Shown in pieces: positions 27,601 through 35,059 of a DNA stretch of 64,000 nt. The DNA is taken from NCBI GenBank assembly GCA_033239525.1, contig BSYO01000022.1, positions 13,650,923-13,714,922 on the forward strand. Reading direction: 5' to 3'. The translations under genes and the position numbers were made by a program. The notes under the pieces are model-generated. The model searched no databases and was not told the DNA's origin. It worked only from the letters and a program-made list of their open reading frames with translations. Every line of letters starts with the position of its first letter. Positions within the stretch are counted from its first letter, which is position 1. The DNA comes from Nepenthes gracilis (Eukaryota > Streptophyta > Magnoliopsida > Caryophyllales > Nepenthaceae).

Positions 27601-30600
27601 ATTAGGTTGCATTTCTTCTTCTCCTCGGTGTTTGAATCTTAGATCTAAAGTGAAGAACAACATAATTCAATGATGAAACCACAAGTGCACAAAGATAAAT
27701 CAAACTCGAAGATGGATTCGAAGTCGGCTCAAGGGTTCAATAAAAATTGAAGCTTAAGGATACATTCACACACCAAATCAAAACCAGAAGGATCTAAAAA
27801 GAAATAAGCATAGCCAGAAAAAGGCCACAAGAAATCTAGGAACAAATCAAAGACTAAGAATTCCCTATATTTGTTGTGCATGTTAACCACACCATAAATT
27901 ACTTAAATCGAGAGTGAAATGCACGAAATGAATCCCATCCTAGCAACAAATGAAGATGAATCGAGAAGTTAATCTCAAAACAAAACCAAAACCACGAAAT
28001 GTACCATAAAATATTTAGGACTAATCTCATAAAAGAACCACGACAATCAGAAATGGAGATTCAAAAGAAACGGTTTGGAGGTGTTGACTATGATATCATG
28101 TCAATTGGTATGAATGTCTCTCAATTGAGAGTTTTCTTCTCATTAAATAGAAATTTTCTTCCCAAATTACAAGGTATTATAATCAATCATTTTCCTAATT
28201 TATAGCCCAATTATAATCAACTATAATTGATCAATAAAAATCATCTAATGAAGGAAAGTATTTACAATATATTTGATCTTAATCTTGTAGACACTAAAAA
28301 ATAAGCACACTTTGAATATGATTGGCCAACACAACAAACAAGCAAGTGCTAAACCTCTCTATCATTAGTGAACACATTCTACTCATCGAAATAGCATCAA
28401 TTTATCTGTGTATGTTGATAGGGCTAATAATTGTGGCAAAGTGGAGAAGGTTTCAATATTCGAATCCTATAGGAATAATTTAAATGAATCACCTAGTGGG
28501 TTAAACTACCTTTGTTTAAGAAATTAAGTTTGTGTCATTCAAAGTGTGGTGAAATTAAAGTGAGATGGAATATTAATAATATGGGCATTTAGTCCAACAT
28601 ACTTGACATTTTAAATGGACTAACACTATGCACCCATAATTTAGAAATGTGGCCAAGTGGGTAAAGTTCTGATCTAATCAGAATTATGATATATTTTTTC
28701 AATGTTAAATTTAACCTGTCTTTTATGCATATTATCTCAAAATTTATATAATACATTACTTTCAATTATTTATTAATCTCAATATACACGTCATGAAAGT
28801 ATTGTACAAATGCTTCGGTTGACATGGACATACGAGTATGCAAAGACATTAAAATAAGGTCTAAATGTTTCAAAAGCTTGTAGCCGTGCACAACATCAAA
28901 CTAACTCATACCTATAGACTTATTCACAAAGCTATTATATGCAAGTTATGCCGCTGAAGGAATAAATCCGATTCCTAAGAATTTCTTGAACCAAAAACAT
29001 CTTAATAAGTTGCCTAGAGACCCTAGTACTAGTTAACAACCTTGGTTTGGCCATCTCTCTAGGAGTGATATGCAATAAAAAACTTTAGTTTGATGTCAAC
29101 CATGTGTCATAGGATTCTCCAAAAATAACTAGTAAAATGCATATTCCTACCAATAAAAGAGTCTTAGAAAGGCCACGTAACTTGACAATCTTATCAAAAT
29201 TGTGTCTGAAAACCTGAGAAGATTCAGAAGCTTTACTATAAGGACTAGAGTGAGCCATTTTTGAAAAACAGTTCATAATAACAAAGATAGAGTCATGCTT
29301 CAAGTGTATGTGGGAGTTTTAACACAAAGTCTATGCTCACGTCTTACCAAGGACAACTAGGTATAGGTAAAGGGATGTAAAGGCCAGTATTTTGCTTCTT
29401 ATGCTTGACTAAATTGGCATATTGGCAAATACTAAATATCTTAGTCACATCTTTCTTCAAATTAATCCTGTAAAACTACCACTACCTCCTCAATTGTTTT
29501 TATCAACCCAAAATGTCCAAAAAGACTACTAATATAAACCTCCCAATATATGAAATCTCGAACCAATGTCCTAGGAATGCAAAGTTTTGTGGCTCGAAAT
29601 ATGTACTCATCTTGAATTCAAAACCATTACTTATGTCAGGTTCTCCACTCTGCACAACTGAAAAGATCTTACTAAAATAAAGATAACACTCAAATTCTTT
29701 ACTAAGTTTTTCAAATCCAACAACCTTAACTTGAATGATAGATAATAAAGACACACAACACATTTGTTGCTTGGTTCTCAACTCCCCTCTTATATTTTAA
29801 TTTCTTTTAAGATAGAGCTTTATGATTAAAATAAAAGACAAACACCTAGAACAACAAGTAATAATGTCGGTGGCGTAAGGCTTGCACAACTATATATAGC
29901 TCCTTATCGTAAGTAGAAAATCCTTGCCTAGCATCATTCAAATTTTCACAAAAGTAGACGATCAGATGACGTTCCTAACTAAGGACGCTACCTATACCTA
30001 CACCTAACACATCATGTTTTACCTCAATCACCTTAGAAACATTAAGAAGTCGTATGACTGGGGCCTTTGTCATCCCTTTTTGACACTCTTAAGGGCTCAA
30101 TTAGAGTCGGGAAACCAATGAAACTCAACTTTCTTCATATACTCAGTGAGAGGAACTATAATCATGCTAAACCCCATAGAACTAATGATCAAAAATAGCT
30201 AAATCACGAAATCTCTAAATGTCATGAGTGGATTTAGATTCAAGCCAATCTACAGTCGCTTGAATATTTGTAGAGACAAAAAAAAGAAAACTCTATTAGA
30301 TCAGACTATAAAACCAAGAAAAGCAACCCTATCTGTGAATAATGAGCACTTCTTAAGATTGGCATACAGACTCTCCTTTCTAATAGTAGTAAAAACTTGT
30401 ATGACATGGTCTAAGTGTTGATTTATGATCTTAATATAGATAAGAATATTATTAAAATAGACTACTAAGAATTACCCCAAAAAAAGTCATAGGATTTAGG
30501 TTATACCCTCATGAAAGTACTAGGGATTTGAAAATCCAAAAGGTATGACCAACCATTCATAAAGACAACCATTGACTTGATGGTTGTCTTCCACTCATTT

Positions 30601-33600
30601 TCTAGGTGAATTCTAATCTAATGTAACCACTCTTTAAACTAATATTAGAGAAGATCCCGAATTAGCCATCATATCAAACATGTCATCAAGTCTAAGAATG
30701 GAAAGACACTTTTTCACATATCCACACACATCCTTCAAAAACCATCTTTCCGAGGTGTCAAGAGAATTAGTACTACACATGAACTTCAACTTTCACGAAT
30801 GAACTCCTTCTAAAGGAGTTCCATAACTTGCCCTTGGAATTCAACCTATTTAGTAGGATTCATCTATAATTAAGTAAATTTGGAAGAGATGCATTAGGGA
30901 CAAAGTCTATGGCATATTGAATATGCTGCAAATGTAGTAAGTAGTTTAGAAGGTCCTCAAGAAAGACATTGTGAAAGCACTGAATGACCCGACAAGCCTT
31001 ATTGGGTATCACCACCGGATAATCTCAAGGAATTCTAGAACAACAACCACTCAACAGATTCGCCAACAATTGTATGATCAAACTTTGTAGAACTAATGAT
31101 ATGCAGCTTGTCATCCTTGCCACATACTATCCTTTGTTGTGGATAACATGTTTTGGGTGCAACTAATGAAGAGGAATCTTCTTGCCCTTGTAAACAAAAG
31201 AACAAGAGTTGAAGTAATCTTAGATTGTCACATCCAAGTCATACAATAATGGTTGACTTAGAATGACATGATCCCCACCAATAGAAAGATATCATACCAA
31301 ATATGATACTCCAAGAATTGAAAAGGTATGGTAAAGCAAACACAACTTATATTTTCAACCTCCTATCCCAAAGATTTCTCTCCTTTTTTTTTCAATATCA
31401 GATTTGAAAGTTTTTTCTAATCTCCAGCATCTAATTTTTTACTACCACCTTGGATTGTTGATTTTGCCCACTTTCTTTCTTTCTTTTTTTCAAGTTCCTT
31501 CAAGATAAAAATTTCAAAGGCGGTCAGTGGCTGATGGTGATATAGGATGGAACAATGGTTATGGTGTTATTAGTTGTTTGTAGTTGGGGTGGGTTGGTTG
31601 GAATAGTTGATGACTAGGAAAAAATAAAAGTTAAGACTTCAGTTTTTAATACCATATTTGATGTTGGAAAAGAGATGGAAGAAGAGATGCGCCAGAGAAA
31701 AAGAAGCAAAGATGACAAAGGGGAGGGAGAAAGGACAAACAAGAGGAGAGGAAGGGAACAACAAGGGAGAAGAGAGGCAATTAGACAACAATCATACTCA
31801 TTATATCATGCATCAATAACTACTACCATAATAAATCATTATATAAAGACATCTTATTTTTAGGCTAGTTAAAAAGCAAATATAATTTTTTAATCAATGA
31901 TGATATAAAATAAAAACAATAATAAAAAAAATATAACCTTCTATATGTTTCATAGAGACTACCAACTCTAATAAAATAATTAATAAATCGAATCTCCGGG
32001 GTGTCCTCATCAGCTCTCTCGGTGTGGAAGGAACTCGACCCCATTGAGTAAGAAACCTAATACTGCTGTAATCAAGATCTTTCTTATAATACTCGCTAGT
32101 TGTTTCTAACAATATGATTGCTTGCCTAGTTGGGGAAAAGTGGTTGGGGCATTAGCAGTGGTTGTCATCACTGACTCATTGTAATGACAATGGCAAGCAA
32201 CAACTTGATGGTTAGCTGTATCTGTTTTATGAAGATGGTAGGCAATTTGTAGAGCTACGAACAAGTAATGGATTTAAGAGGACTAGAGCAAGTTTTGAAA
32301 AAAAAAATCAAGGTTTCATATCTGAATGCCAAATTTGATATAGGGAAGGGAATTAAGGGAAGAATAAAAGAAAGGGGGAAAGGGAGAAGTATGGATGAGA
32401 ATAGAGAAAGGGGGAGAAGGAGATATTTTCAAGGGTAGCAAGAAAATATATAATCTCTCAATATCAATTCAATTGTTAAATAACTACTCAAATAATAAAA
32501 TTAGGGTATAATATAGAAGCACCTTACTTCGAAGTTAATTAGGAAACGGATATAATTTTTAATTAAAAATGACTTAAAAAAAATAATTACAACAAAAGAC
32601 AACATTCCTTAGATATCTTAGAAATTATCAAAATTATAAAATTTTAATAATCCCTAAAATACAACAAAACATGAAAACAAATAAAATCAAATCTCTATGC
32701 ATATCTTTGAGCTATCCATATCAAAACCCCATGAAAAAATTCAACAGATACATGACAGCATGACCATGGTTATAGGGTTCCCAACTACACCCTTGGAATC
32801 GTGACCTAGAACATGCATATTCAGACAATAACTTCTGTGTTTGGATCACACTAACCTATTTAATTTGGTAATTTTCTTTCTGTACAAACCAAACCACATT
32901 CTTGTACCTGTATCACAAACAGACCATGCCACATTCCTGATAACCCTGAGCACAACGTTGAGTTCGTGCATATGGTTCAAAACAATATAAAAATGAAAGT
33001 TATCCAAAGAGTAAAGAATCATTCAATGAAAATCCACATACAACCTTGGAATGAGGTGGGAATAAATGTTAATTTGTTCACCACATCTGTACACATTTAT
33101 CTCCCTCCAATTGTTAGTTATTCTCACTTCCCTGATAATAACTATTTACAGCAACAACAAAAAATTAACCAAACAAGGCAATATAAATTCCATTGGGAAT
33201 AAACACTGCATAAACTAGACATTCTATCCAAACAAATAGCCGATTGGTGTAATCATATTTCATATATTGTAAGGTGGTTCGTTCTTTTGTCAGGGAATGT
33301 TAAGTGCTTTCATTTCACATGTTTGGTTTTCACAAGAAGTAATTCAGAAGTTCTTTTTGGAGTCTCTATGTACATTACACACACAAACTTAAGCACCTAA
33401 ATCCTCGTTCTCATGTCCTGTTGTTGTAAAGATACCTTTTTATTTCAGAGGATCCAAAGTAAGAAATCCTTCCGCTTAGACTTCCAATTTGCATTACAAG
33501 TACCTACATGTAGAACCCATACCCTTTGAGACAACTCACACTCAGATTTAGCATCTCAGTATCCTCGATGTGCATTCATTTCAAAATAAAATGTTGGAAT

Positions 33601-34318
33601 GGAAGGCAATGCCCACATCCAAGCATATTGCCCTACCTTTTACTGTGCTGTAACTGCTAACTCGTCATGAATGTTCATAAATCCACAAGTGCACAAAAGT
33701 TCTTCAATTCTCACATTCGCAGGTCCCAACACATGCATTCACCGGGCAAGGACAATAGGCTCGAGCAGCCGTAGTGGAGTACAGCATATCATTCAGCTGA
33801 AATGAGAAACTACCTCATTTCAACATCATGCATCTCACAGTAGTCCACAATTCTATAATCCAGACACAATCGACAGTTCTTCCATCTTATAAAGACTACT
33901 CTAACAAGCTGACTAGCACTGTGCCATCTCAAGAGTACGTAACAATAAAAACGCATGGTTCGATGTTAACAAACTAATTAACACTTGAGACAAACTTGGA
34001 ACAGAAATCACAATACATGTACCGCATGAGGATCAGATAACAACTAAAAGAGTGAATTATAAGAAATTACCCATCAACTTCGAGAAGAATGGCTAGTTCT
34101 TCAGATTGGCCGTGTTCAGGGGAAGCGGGATGCGAGCTCGACGCAATGAACGGAACGGAATTCCGAATTCGGGGACAAATTTTGAATTTTGAAGGTGAAG
34201 TTGAGACACAATATCGATTTGCTTTTTGATTGTTTGGAGATAATTTATTAGTGTTAGCCTTCAGGATAAGAGATGAATATCCTAGATTACACAGAAATGA
34301 ATAGGCAGTGGCATCCAT
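3542..34318 (-). CDS. HAD-superfamily (CbbY-like) protein, putative plastid; six 5' exons, gene runs off the left edge
   Basis: Six exons on the minus strand join in frame with GT/AG sites: 34318-34071, 12912-12863, 12744-12681, 12312-12264, 12153-12085 and 3603-3542 (542 coding bases). The product starts with a Ser/Thr-rich, basic, acid-poor leader of about 65 residues typical of chloroplast transit peptides. It then reads [54 protein letters not shown] and [12 protein letters not shown]. This is the motif I region and cap domain of plant HAD hydrolases; from memory the closest type is Arabidopsis At5g45170. HAD enzymes use the first Asp of DxDG as nucleophile, but here that position is Glu (EVDG), so hydrolase activity is uncertain. 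Motifs II-IV lie off the window: no further exon was found in 1-3541. Introns 1 and 5 (21.2 and 8.5 kb) are filled with retrotransposons. Phase agreement at all five junctions makes chance unlikely. Confidence 0.9.
4738..4868 (-). mobile_element. Possible tRNA-derived SINE
   Basis: Read on the minus strand it opens with a tRNA-like head: GGGTTGTTCAGGTGGTAGG resembles an A box and AAGGTTCACTTTT a degenerate B box about 40 bases later. A non-tRNA body follows. No target-site duplication was defined and the B box is weak, so the call is tentative. Confidence 0.4.
5072..5349. repeat. Imperfect tandem duplication, unit about 135-145 bp
   Basis: Two adjacent copies (about 5072-5204 and 5205-5349) share TACCACCAAAATGTCCT, ACCTTGGCCTCCA and GAGAGCTAATCTCACCG. 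They differ mainly by transitions and small indels. The minus strand of the first copy reads open for about 35 codons, but no family was recognised. Confidence 0.75.
6682..8010 (-). pseudogene. Reverse transcriptase and RNase H remnant of the intron 5 gypsy
   Basis: Read on the minus strand across several frames it shows the RT entry ([36 protein letters not shown]), [11 protein letters not shown] and the RNase H block [20 protein letters not shown] with [20 protein letters not shown]. RNase H runs from 7044 and stops near 6682. Reverse transcription is impossible in the present state because frameshifts and stops break the RT palm. Confidence 0.82.
8061..8588 (-). pseudogene. Aspartic protease remnant of the intron 5 gypsy
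   Basis: This open segment of about 175 codons carries the retropepsin motif [13 protein letters not shown], then [15 protein letters not shown], typical of the plant gypsy RVP_2 protease domain. The catalytic Asp of DSG is retained. It is separated from gag by stops. Confidence 0.85.
9104..9738 (-). pseudogene. gag remnant of the intron 5 gypsy
   Basis: The segment at 9337-9104 reads as a Ty3/gypsy capsid (Retrotrans_gag family): [20 protein letters not shown] followed by [20 protein letters not shown] and [10 protein letters not shown]. The N-terminal part at 9738-9499 begins [20 protein letters not shown]. The two parts are separated by frameshifts. In a working element the product packages the RNA into virus-like particles. 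Confidence 0.8.
9941..10250 (-). repeat. 5' LTR of the minus-strand gypsy in intron 5
   Basis: On the minus strand it starts TGTTACATTG at 10250 and ends GAAGTGTTACA at 9941. It is directly followed by AATTGATATCAGA, a degenerate initiator-tRNA primer-binding site. It contains a TATA-like AGTATAAATGTA. The outer end is set by the TGTTACAT start shared with the related element at 40453 and is less certain. Confidence 0.6.
10251..12084. other. Right part of intron 5, no gene recognised
   Basis: This is sequence between the gypsy 5' LTR and exon 5. Around 11060-11190 three imperfect repeats of about 50 bp share the core CATTCTGTCAAT, and the minus strand over 11460-11141 reads open for about 108 codons, but no protein family was recognised. 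The rest is ordinary AT-rich intron. Confidence 0.5.
12085..12153 (-). CDS. HAD-like gene exon 5
   Basis: The exon is 69 bp, 23 whole codons. Acceptor TTTGTGCAG precedes ATTGG, and donor GTTGGATT follows GAAAAG. It encodes [20 protein letters not shown] followed by VEK. It is followed by the 8.5-kb intron 5. Confidence 0.92.
12264..12312 (-). CDS. HAD-like gene exon 4
   Basis: The exon is 49 bp. Acceptor TTTGCTAG precedes GAAGGG, and donor GTTGGTTG follows AATCGG. It encodes [16 protein letters not shown] and ends in phase 0. It is too short to stand out alone, but it fills exactly the gap between exons 3 and 5 expected for the family. Confidence 0.88.
12681..12744 (-). CDS. HAD-like gene exon 3
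   Basis: The exon is 64 bp. Acceptor TCTATTCAG precedes CATTTCAG, and donor GTGTGAGT follows CTTTTCAG. It encodes [21 protein letters not shown], the conserved cap-domain helix region of this plant HAD family. It is separated from exon 2 by a 118-bp intron. Confidence 0.92.
12863..12912 (-). CDS. HAD-like gene exon 2
   Basis: The exon is 50 bp. Acceptor TTGTTTCAG precedes GGTCC, and donor GTGCGG follows GTAG. It completes the split glycine codon of exon 1 and encodes [16 protein letters not shown], continuing the motif I loop into the cap. The reading frame agrees with exons 1 and 3 although exon 1 lies 21 kb away. Confidence 0.9.
12913..13410. other. 3' end of intron 1, with a 44-bp tandem duplication
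   Basis: This stretch lies next to exon 2. At 13093-13175 the motif AACTTCCCAATCTGTGTC with its following bases is repeated once with a 44-bp period. No gene is visible. Confidence 0.6.
13411..13590 (-). mobile_element. Au-type SINE (tRNA-derived)
   Basis: On the minus strand a tRNA-like head GGGCACAATGGGTAGAGTTG has an A-box-like segment, and a perfect B box GGTTCGAATC lies at 13546-13537. The body then reads CATACAATAGACTT, GTGGTCTAACCCTTTCCC and GCATAGTGAGGGCT. These match the diagnostic body of Au SINEs, which are widespread in angiosperms (family recognised from memory). The length of about 180 bp fits. SINEs are transcribed by RNA polymerase III and depend on LINE proteins. It lies in intron 1. 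Confidence 0.82.
13591..13892. other. Intron 1 sequence between the SINE and the gypsy LTR, nothing recognised
   Basis: About 300 bp of unremarkable intron sequence with a short GT run near 13604-13612. No gene, LTR end or other signal is visible. Confidence 0.5.
13893..14358 (-). repeat. LTR of the intron 1 gypsy (3' copy)
   Basis: It aligns by eye along its length with 32336-32789, sharing GGTTAATTAGGAAACGGA, TCAATATCAATTCAATT-like and AAACAAATAAAATCAAAT segments. Its outer start may extend to about 14435, where a purine-rich TAGGGAGGAG (minus strand) would serve as polypurine tract. Confidence 0.6.
14529..14690 (-). repeat. 3' LTR of the short-LTR copia
   Basis: On the minus strand it starts TGTTAGTAGGATCAAG, contains ATCAAATATATTGTA and TGATTATAATTAGGCT, and ends CAAGCCAATTGACA. 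It is collinear with 28099-28293 apart from a deletion of about 30 bp. It is preceded by the polypurine tract TTTAAGGGGGA at 14701-14691. Confidence 0.75.
14702..14990 (-). pseudogene. RNase H tail of the short-LTR copia
   Basis: On the minus strand the decayed pattern (A)[11 protein letters not shown] matches the copia RNase H end AINPVLHERTKHIE(I/V)D, followed by a degraded tail up to the polypurine tract. It is the missing 3' end of the element whose RT breaks off at 24775. Confidence 0.55.
15100..15987 (+). mobile_element. Plus-strand gypsy fragment: LTR plus RT piece
   Basis: From about 15100 to 15524 the plus strand resembles the intron 1 gypsy LTRs read in the opposite orientation (GAGATATCTAAGGAATGTT, CCTTCCCTTCCCTATATC). 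It ends ACATCA, then TTATAACAGAG, a fair primer-binding site. After a short leader, 15655-15987 encodes a gypsy RT piece. It is cut exactly where the Del-type LTR begins at 15988. Internal sequence between leader and RT is deleted. Confidence 0.6.
15655..15987 (+). pseudogene. Ty3/gypsy RT fragment
   Basis: Reading frame pieces give [20 protein letters not shown], then a decayed [23 protein letters not shown], and after frameshifts VYFDDI-like and [19 protein letters not shown]. These follow fingers and palm motifs of gypsy RT in order. The segment ends abruptly at the Del-type LTR. Confidence 0.8.
15988..17931 (-). repeat. 3' LTR of the Del-like gypsy
   Basis: This long LTR has a TATA-like CTCTATAAATGG on the minus strand at 17584-17573 and CT-rich leader sequence downstream of it. 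The terminal inverted segment GTAAGGTATGRATC at both ends supports the limits. Confidence 0.68.
17950..20730 (-). pseudogene. RT-RNase H-integrase remnant of the Del-like gypsy
   Basis: In minus-strand order the RT start is at about 20715-20500 ([44 protein letters not shown]). RNase H ends at 19626-19444 ([26 protein letters not shown]). The integrase zinc-binding region is at 19413-19111 ([37 protein letters not shown]), and the integrase C-terminal domain at 18421-18218 ([31 protein letters not shown]). The order and the VFHVS motif are those of chromoviruses of the Del/Tekay group. Multiple stops and frameshifts are present. Confidence 0.85.
20760..21310 (+). pseudogene. Sirevirus-type gag C-terminal fragment
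   Basis: The plus strand reads [19 protein letters not shown] and, one frame on, [14 protein letters not shown], a decayed second zinc knuckle. Then comes [10 protein letters not shown], corresponding to the VWV(R/K)K motif after the knuckle. The same arrangement occurs on the minus strand in the gag of the gag-only element at 57154-61454 (KKLDHMLGLEKISGNKQGF, CHACGKIGHIRPHC). Only the C-terminal third of gag is present, without LTRs. Confidence 0.7.
22110..23215 (+). pseudogene. Degenerate plant-transposon-type protein (no RT or integrase)
   Basis: The ATG at 22110 opens [16 protein letters not shown]. Across frames follow [63 protein letters not shown] and [20 protein letters not shown]. 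This succession (FYSN, P-V-NPE-PYS, W..F-TK-L.P, LIVYAL-GRSID) resembles the domain annotated as putative plant transposon protein, found in LTR-element derivatives. The C-terminal part near 23000-23180 reads as a possible coiled coil ([20 protein letters not shown]). Its function is unknown. There are several stops and shifts. Confidence 0.55.
23277..23322 (+). repeat. Direct repeat of 18 bp in the polypurine region
   Basis: GAGGACCATAAAAATAAA occurs twice, at about 23277 and 23305. It lies among purine runs that resemble polypurine tracts next to a 3' LTR. Confidence 0.75.
24775..27300 (-). pseudogene. gag-PR-INT-RT remnant of the short-LTR copia
   Basis: On the minus strand, gag reads (R)RCGTIF/EMWDYLCIYN and the NLWSEY-GIVY block near 27150-26950, with a zinc-knuckle remnant NYCKKRG near 26650. 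The protease/pre-integrase segment 26408-26091 reads [19 protein letters not shown] and [19 protein letters not shown]. Integrase follows with [20 protein letters not shown] and GEYMSN. The RT start at 25235-25038 shows a decayed AMQEELHALEKN-type opening, and EETFAPVAKMT-like residues follow towards 24900. Stops occur in every domain. The coding sequence then meets foreign DNA at about 24775. Confidence 0.78.
28099..28293 (-). repeat. 5' LTR of the short-LTR copia
   Basis: On the minus strand it starts TGTCTACAAGATTAAG, contains ATCAAATATATTGTA and TGATTATAATTGGGCT, and ends CATACCAATTGACA. It is directly followed by TGATATCATAG, close to the initiator tRNA-Met primer-binding site. Confidence 0.75.
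28870..31330 (-). pseudogene. Decayed gypsy pol (PR-RT-RH-INT) of the intron 1 gypsy
   Basis: In minus-strand order, RT remnants lie at about 30900-30400 ([40 protein letters not shown]). RNase H is at about 30060-29820 ([29 protein letters not shown]). Integrase runs from about 29780 with [19 protein letters not shown] near 29300 and FAYNRSVN-like residues near 28930. Many stops and frameshifts are present, so it is a fossil. The integrase reading follows the KHDSI-VVVDRFSKMAHF pattern of plant Ty3/gypsy. The element normally copies its RNA to DNA and inserts it. No intact catalytic unit remains. Confidence 0.8.
32336..32789 (-). repeat. LTR of the intron 1 gypsy (5' copy)
   Basis: It is read on the minus strand from TGTAGTTGGGA at 32789 to CCCTATATCA at 32336. 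It is followed by TTTGGCATTCAGA, a plausible degraded primer-binding site. It shares long stretches with 13893-14358, for example CTACTCAAATAATAAAATTA on the plus strand. Confidence 0.6.
32790..34070. other. 5' part of intron 1, no gene recognised
   Basis: About 1.3 kb between exon 1 and the gypsy LTR. It is moderately AT-rich without LTR ends or coding signatures. It is probably original intron sequence. Confidence 0.55.
34071..34318 (-). CDS. HAD-like gene exon 1: start codon, transit peptide and motif I
   Basis: The ATG is at 34318-34316 and there are 82 codons plus 2 bases. The leader begins [20 protein letters not shown] and stays Ser/Thr/Asn-rich and basic until about residue 65. It is followed by [11 protein letters not shown], the HAD motif I strand. 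The exon ends GATGG followed by GTAATT, a good donor in phase 2. It lies in locally GC-richer sequence than the introns, as expected for a plant first exon. Confidence 0.88.
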
Positions 34319-34620
34319 TGCCAGTGAAAATAAGCTTGCAAACGCAATTTTCGCTTTTCTTCTTGCTAACCCACCACCAGTCCACCTCTATGTTTTTCTT
34401 TTTAAAACAAAAGATTTTTCAGGGGACACTTCACGCTCCTCGGGACAACGATGCGGTCACGAGGTTTTCTAAAATACCTCACGCTCATCCATTCACACGT
34501 CTCACCGTACACGTAACTGTCTCATAAAAATTTTACGAGCATGTCATAATCTTTTCTCCTAACAAAATCACAACTCACATAGCAATGCTCCCCATAAGCC
34601 TTTTTTTTTTCTGTTTTTTT
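34319..34620 (-). promoter_or_regulatory. Upstream region of the HAD-like gene (5' UTR and promoter, not resolved)
   Basis: About 300 bp upstream of the start codon is less AT-rich than its surroundings. It contains ACGT-core elements on the plus strand near 34497 and 34510 (CACACGTC, TACACGTAAC), the kind of core bound by plant bZIP/bHLH factors. No convincing TATA box was seen. Regulatory assignment is inference from position. Confidence 0.35.
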
Positions 34621-35040
34621 TAGTTTAGAAATTCTAATTTGTCAAAAACTTTTACTCGACTAAATATTAAAAAATAAATTAAATTAACAATCTCATACCT
34701 TAAACTCTTATTTTAATTTATATTGTACATGATCTCAGTTAGAATATTCAATATTCTACTTTAGAATCTCGTGGGCTTGATGCAAATTCACAATACTTAC
34801 TACAGTATTGTCCTTATGAATAGGTTAGGAAATTTATTCCCAAAAATATAAATTATTAATAAAAATTACAAAAAAAATACTAAAATATAAGTATTATAAT
34901 CAATACCAAAATATTAGACCATATGAATAGCTGAGTCATGTTCCACTAGATAATCGAGCTAAAAACACCCTACAATACAATGTGAACAATAATAATACTA
35001 ATTCTTTTGCATTGATGCACAAGAGCATTGCCTCAGTAAA
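34621..35040. other. Intergenic AT-rich sequence
   Basis: No coding or repeat signature was seen between the upstream region of the HAD-like gene and the coding-like segment starting near 35060. Confidence 0.5.
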
Positions 35041-35059
35041 AGGCACCTATCCAACAACC

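Larger units (their letters stand above)
14529..28293 (-). mobile_element. Ty1/copia element with short LTRs, split by four later insertions
   Basis: The 5' LTR is 28293-28099 with a degraded primer-binding site (28098-28088). Gag with zinc-knuckle remnants lies at about 27300-26600, protease/pre-integrase at 26408-26091, integrase at 26080-25300 and the RT N-terminus at 25240-24775. After a 9.7-kb block of foreign elements the RNase H tail resumes at about 14990-14702. It ends in a polypurine tract (minus TTTAAGGGGGA) and a 3' LTR (14690-14529). Target-site duplications are ctaga (14524-14528) and ctaaa (28294-28298), differing at one base. This supports a single ancient insertion. The family has LTRs near 195 bp, as in Ale/Retrofit-type copia; the lineage call is tentative. 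Confidence 0.72.
13893..32789 (-). mobile_element. Old Ty3/gypsy element in intron 1, split by a nested copia
   Basis: Two long LTR-like copies (13893-14358 and 32336-32789) bracket a decayed minus-strand gypsy pol at 28870-31330. The space between 14529 and 28293 is a nested copia with its own insertions. Both copies start (minus strand) with TGT(A/G)GTTGGGA, contain ATCTCAAAGATAT-like and TTATTTGAGTAGT-like segments and end near CTTCCCT followed by a degraded primer-binding site. I found no matching target-site duplication and no clean polypurine tract, so treating the two copies as the ends of a single insertion is inference. Confidence 0.55.

Noticed and set aside
13893..32789. Exact target-site duplication for the intron 1 gypsy
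   Set aside because: The bases outside the inferred LTR ends (aaacc and ccctt) do not match, so the ends are approximate and single-insertion status stays inference.
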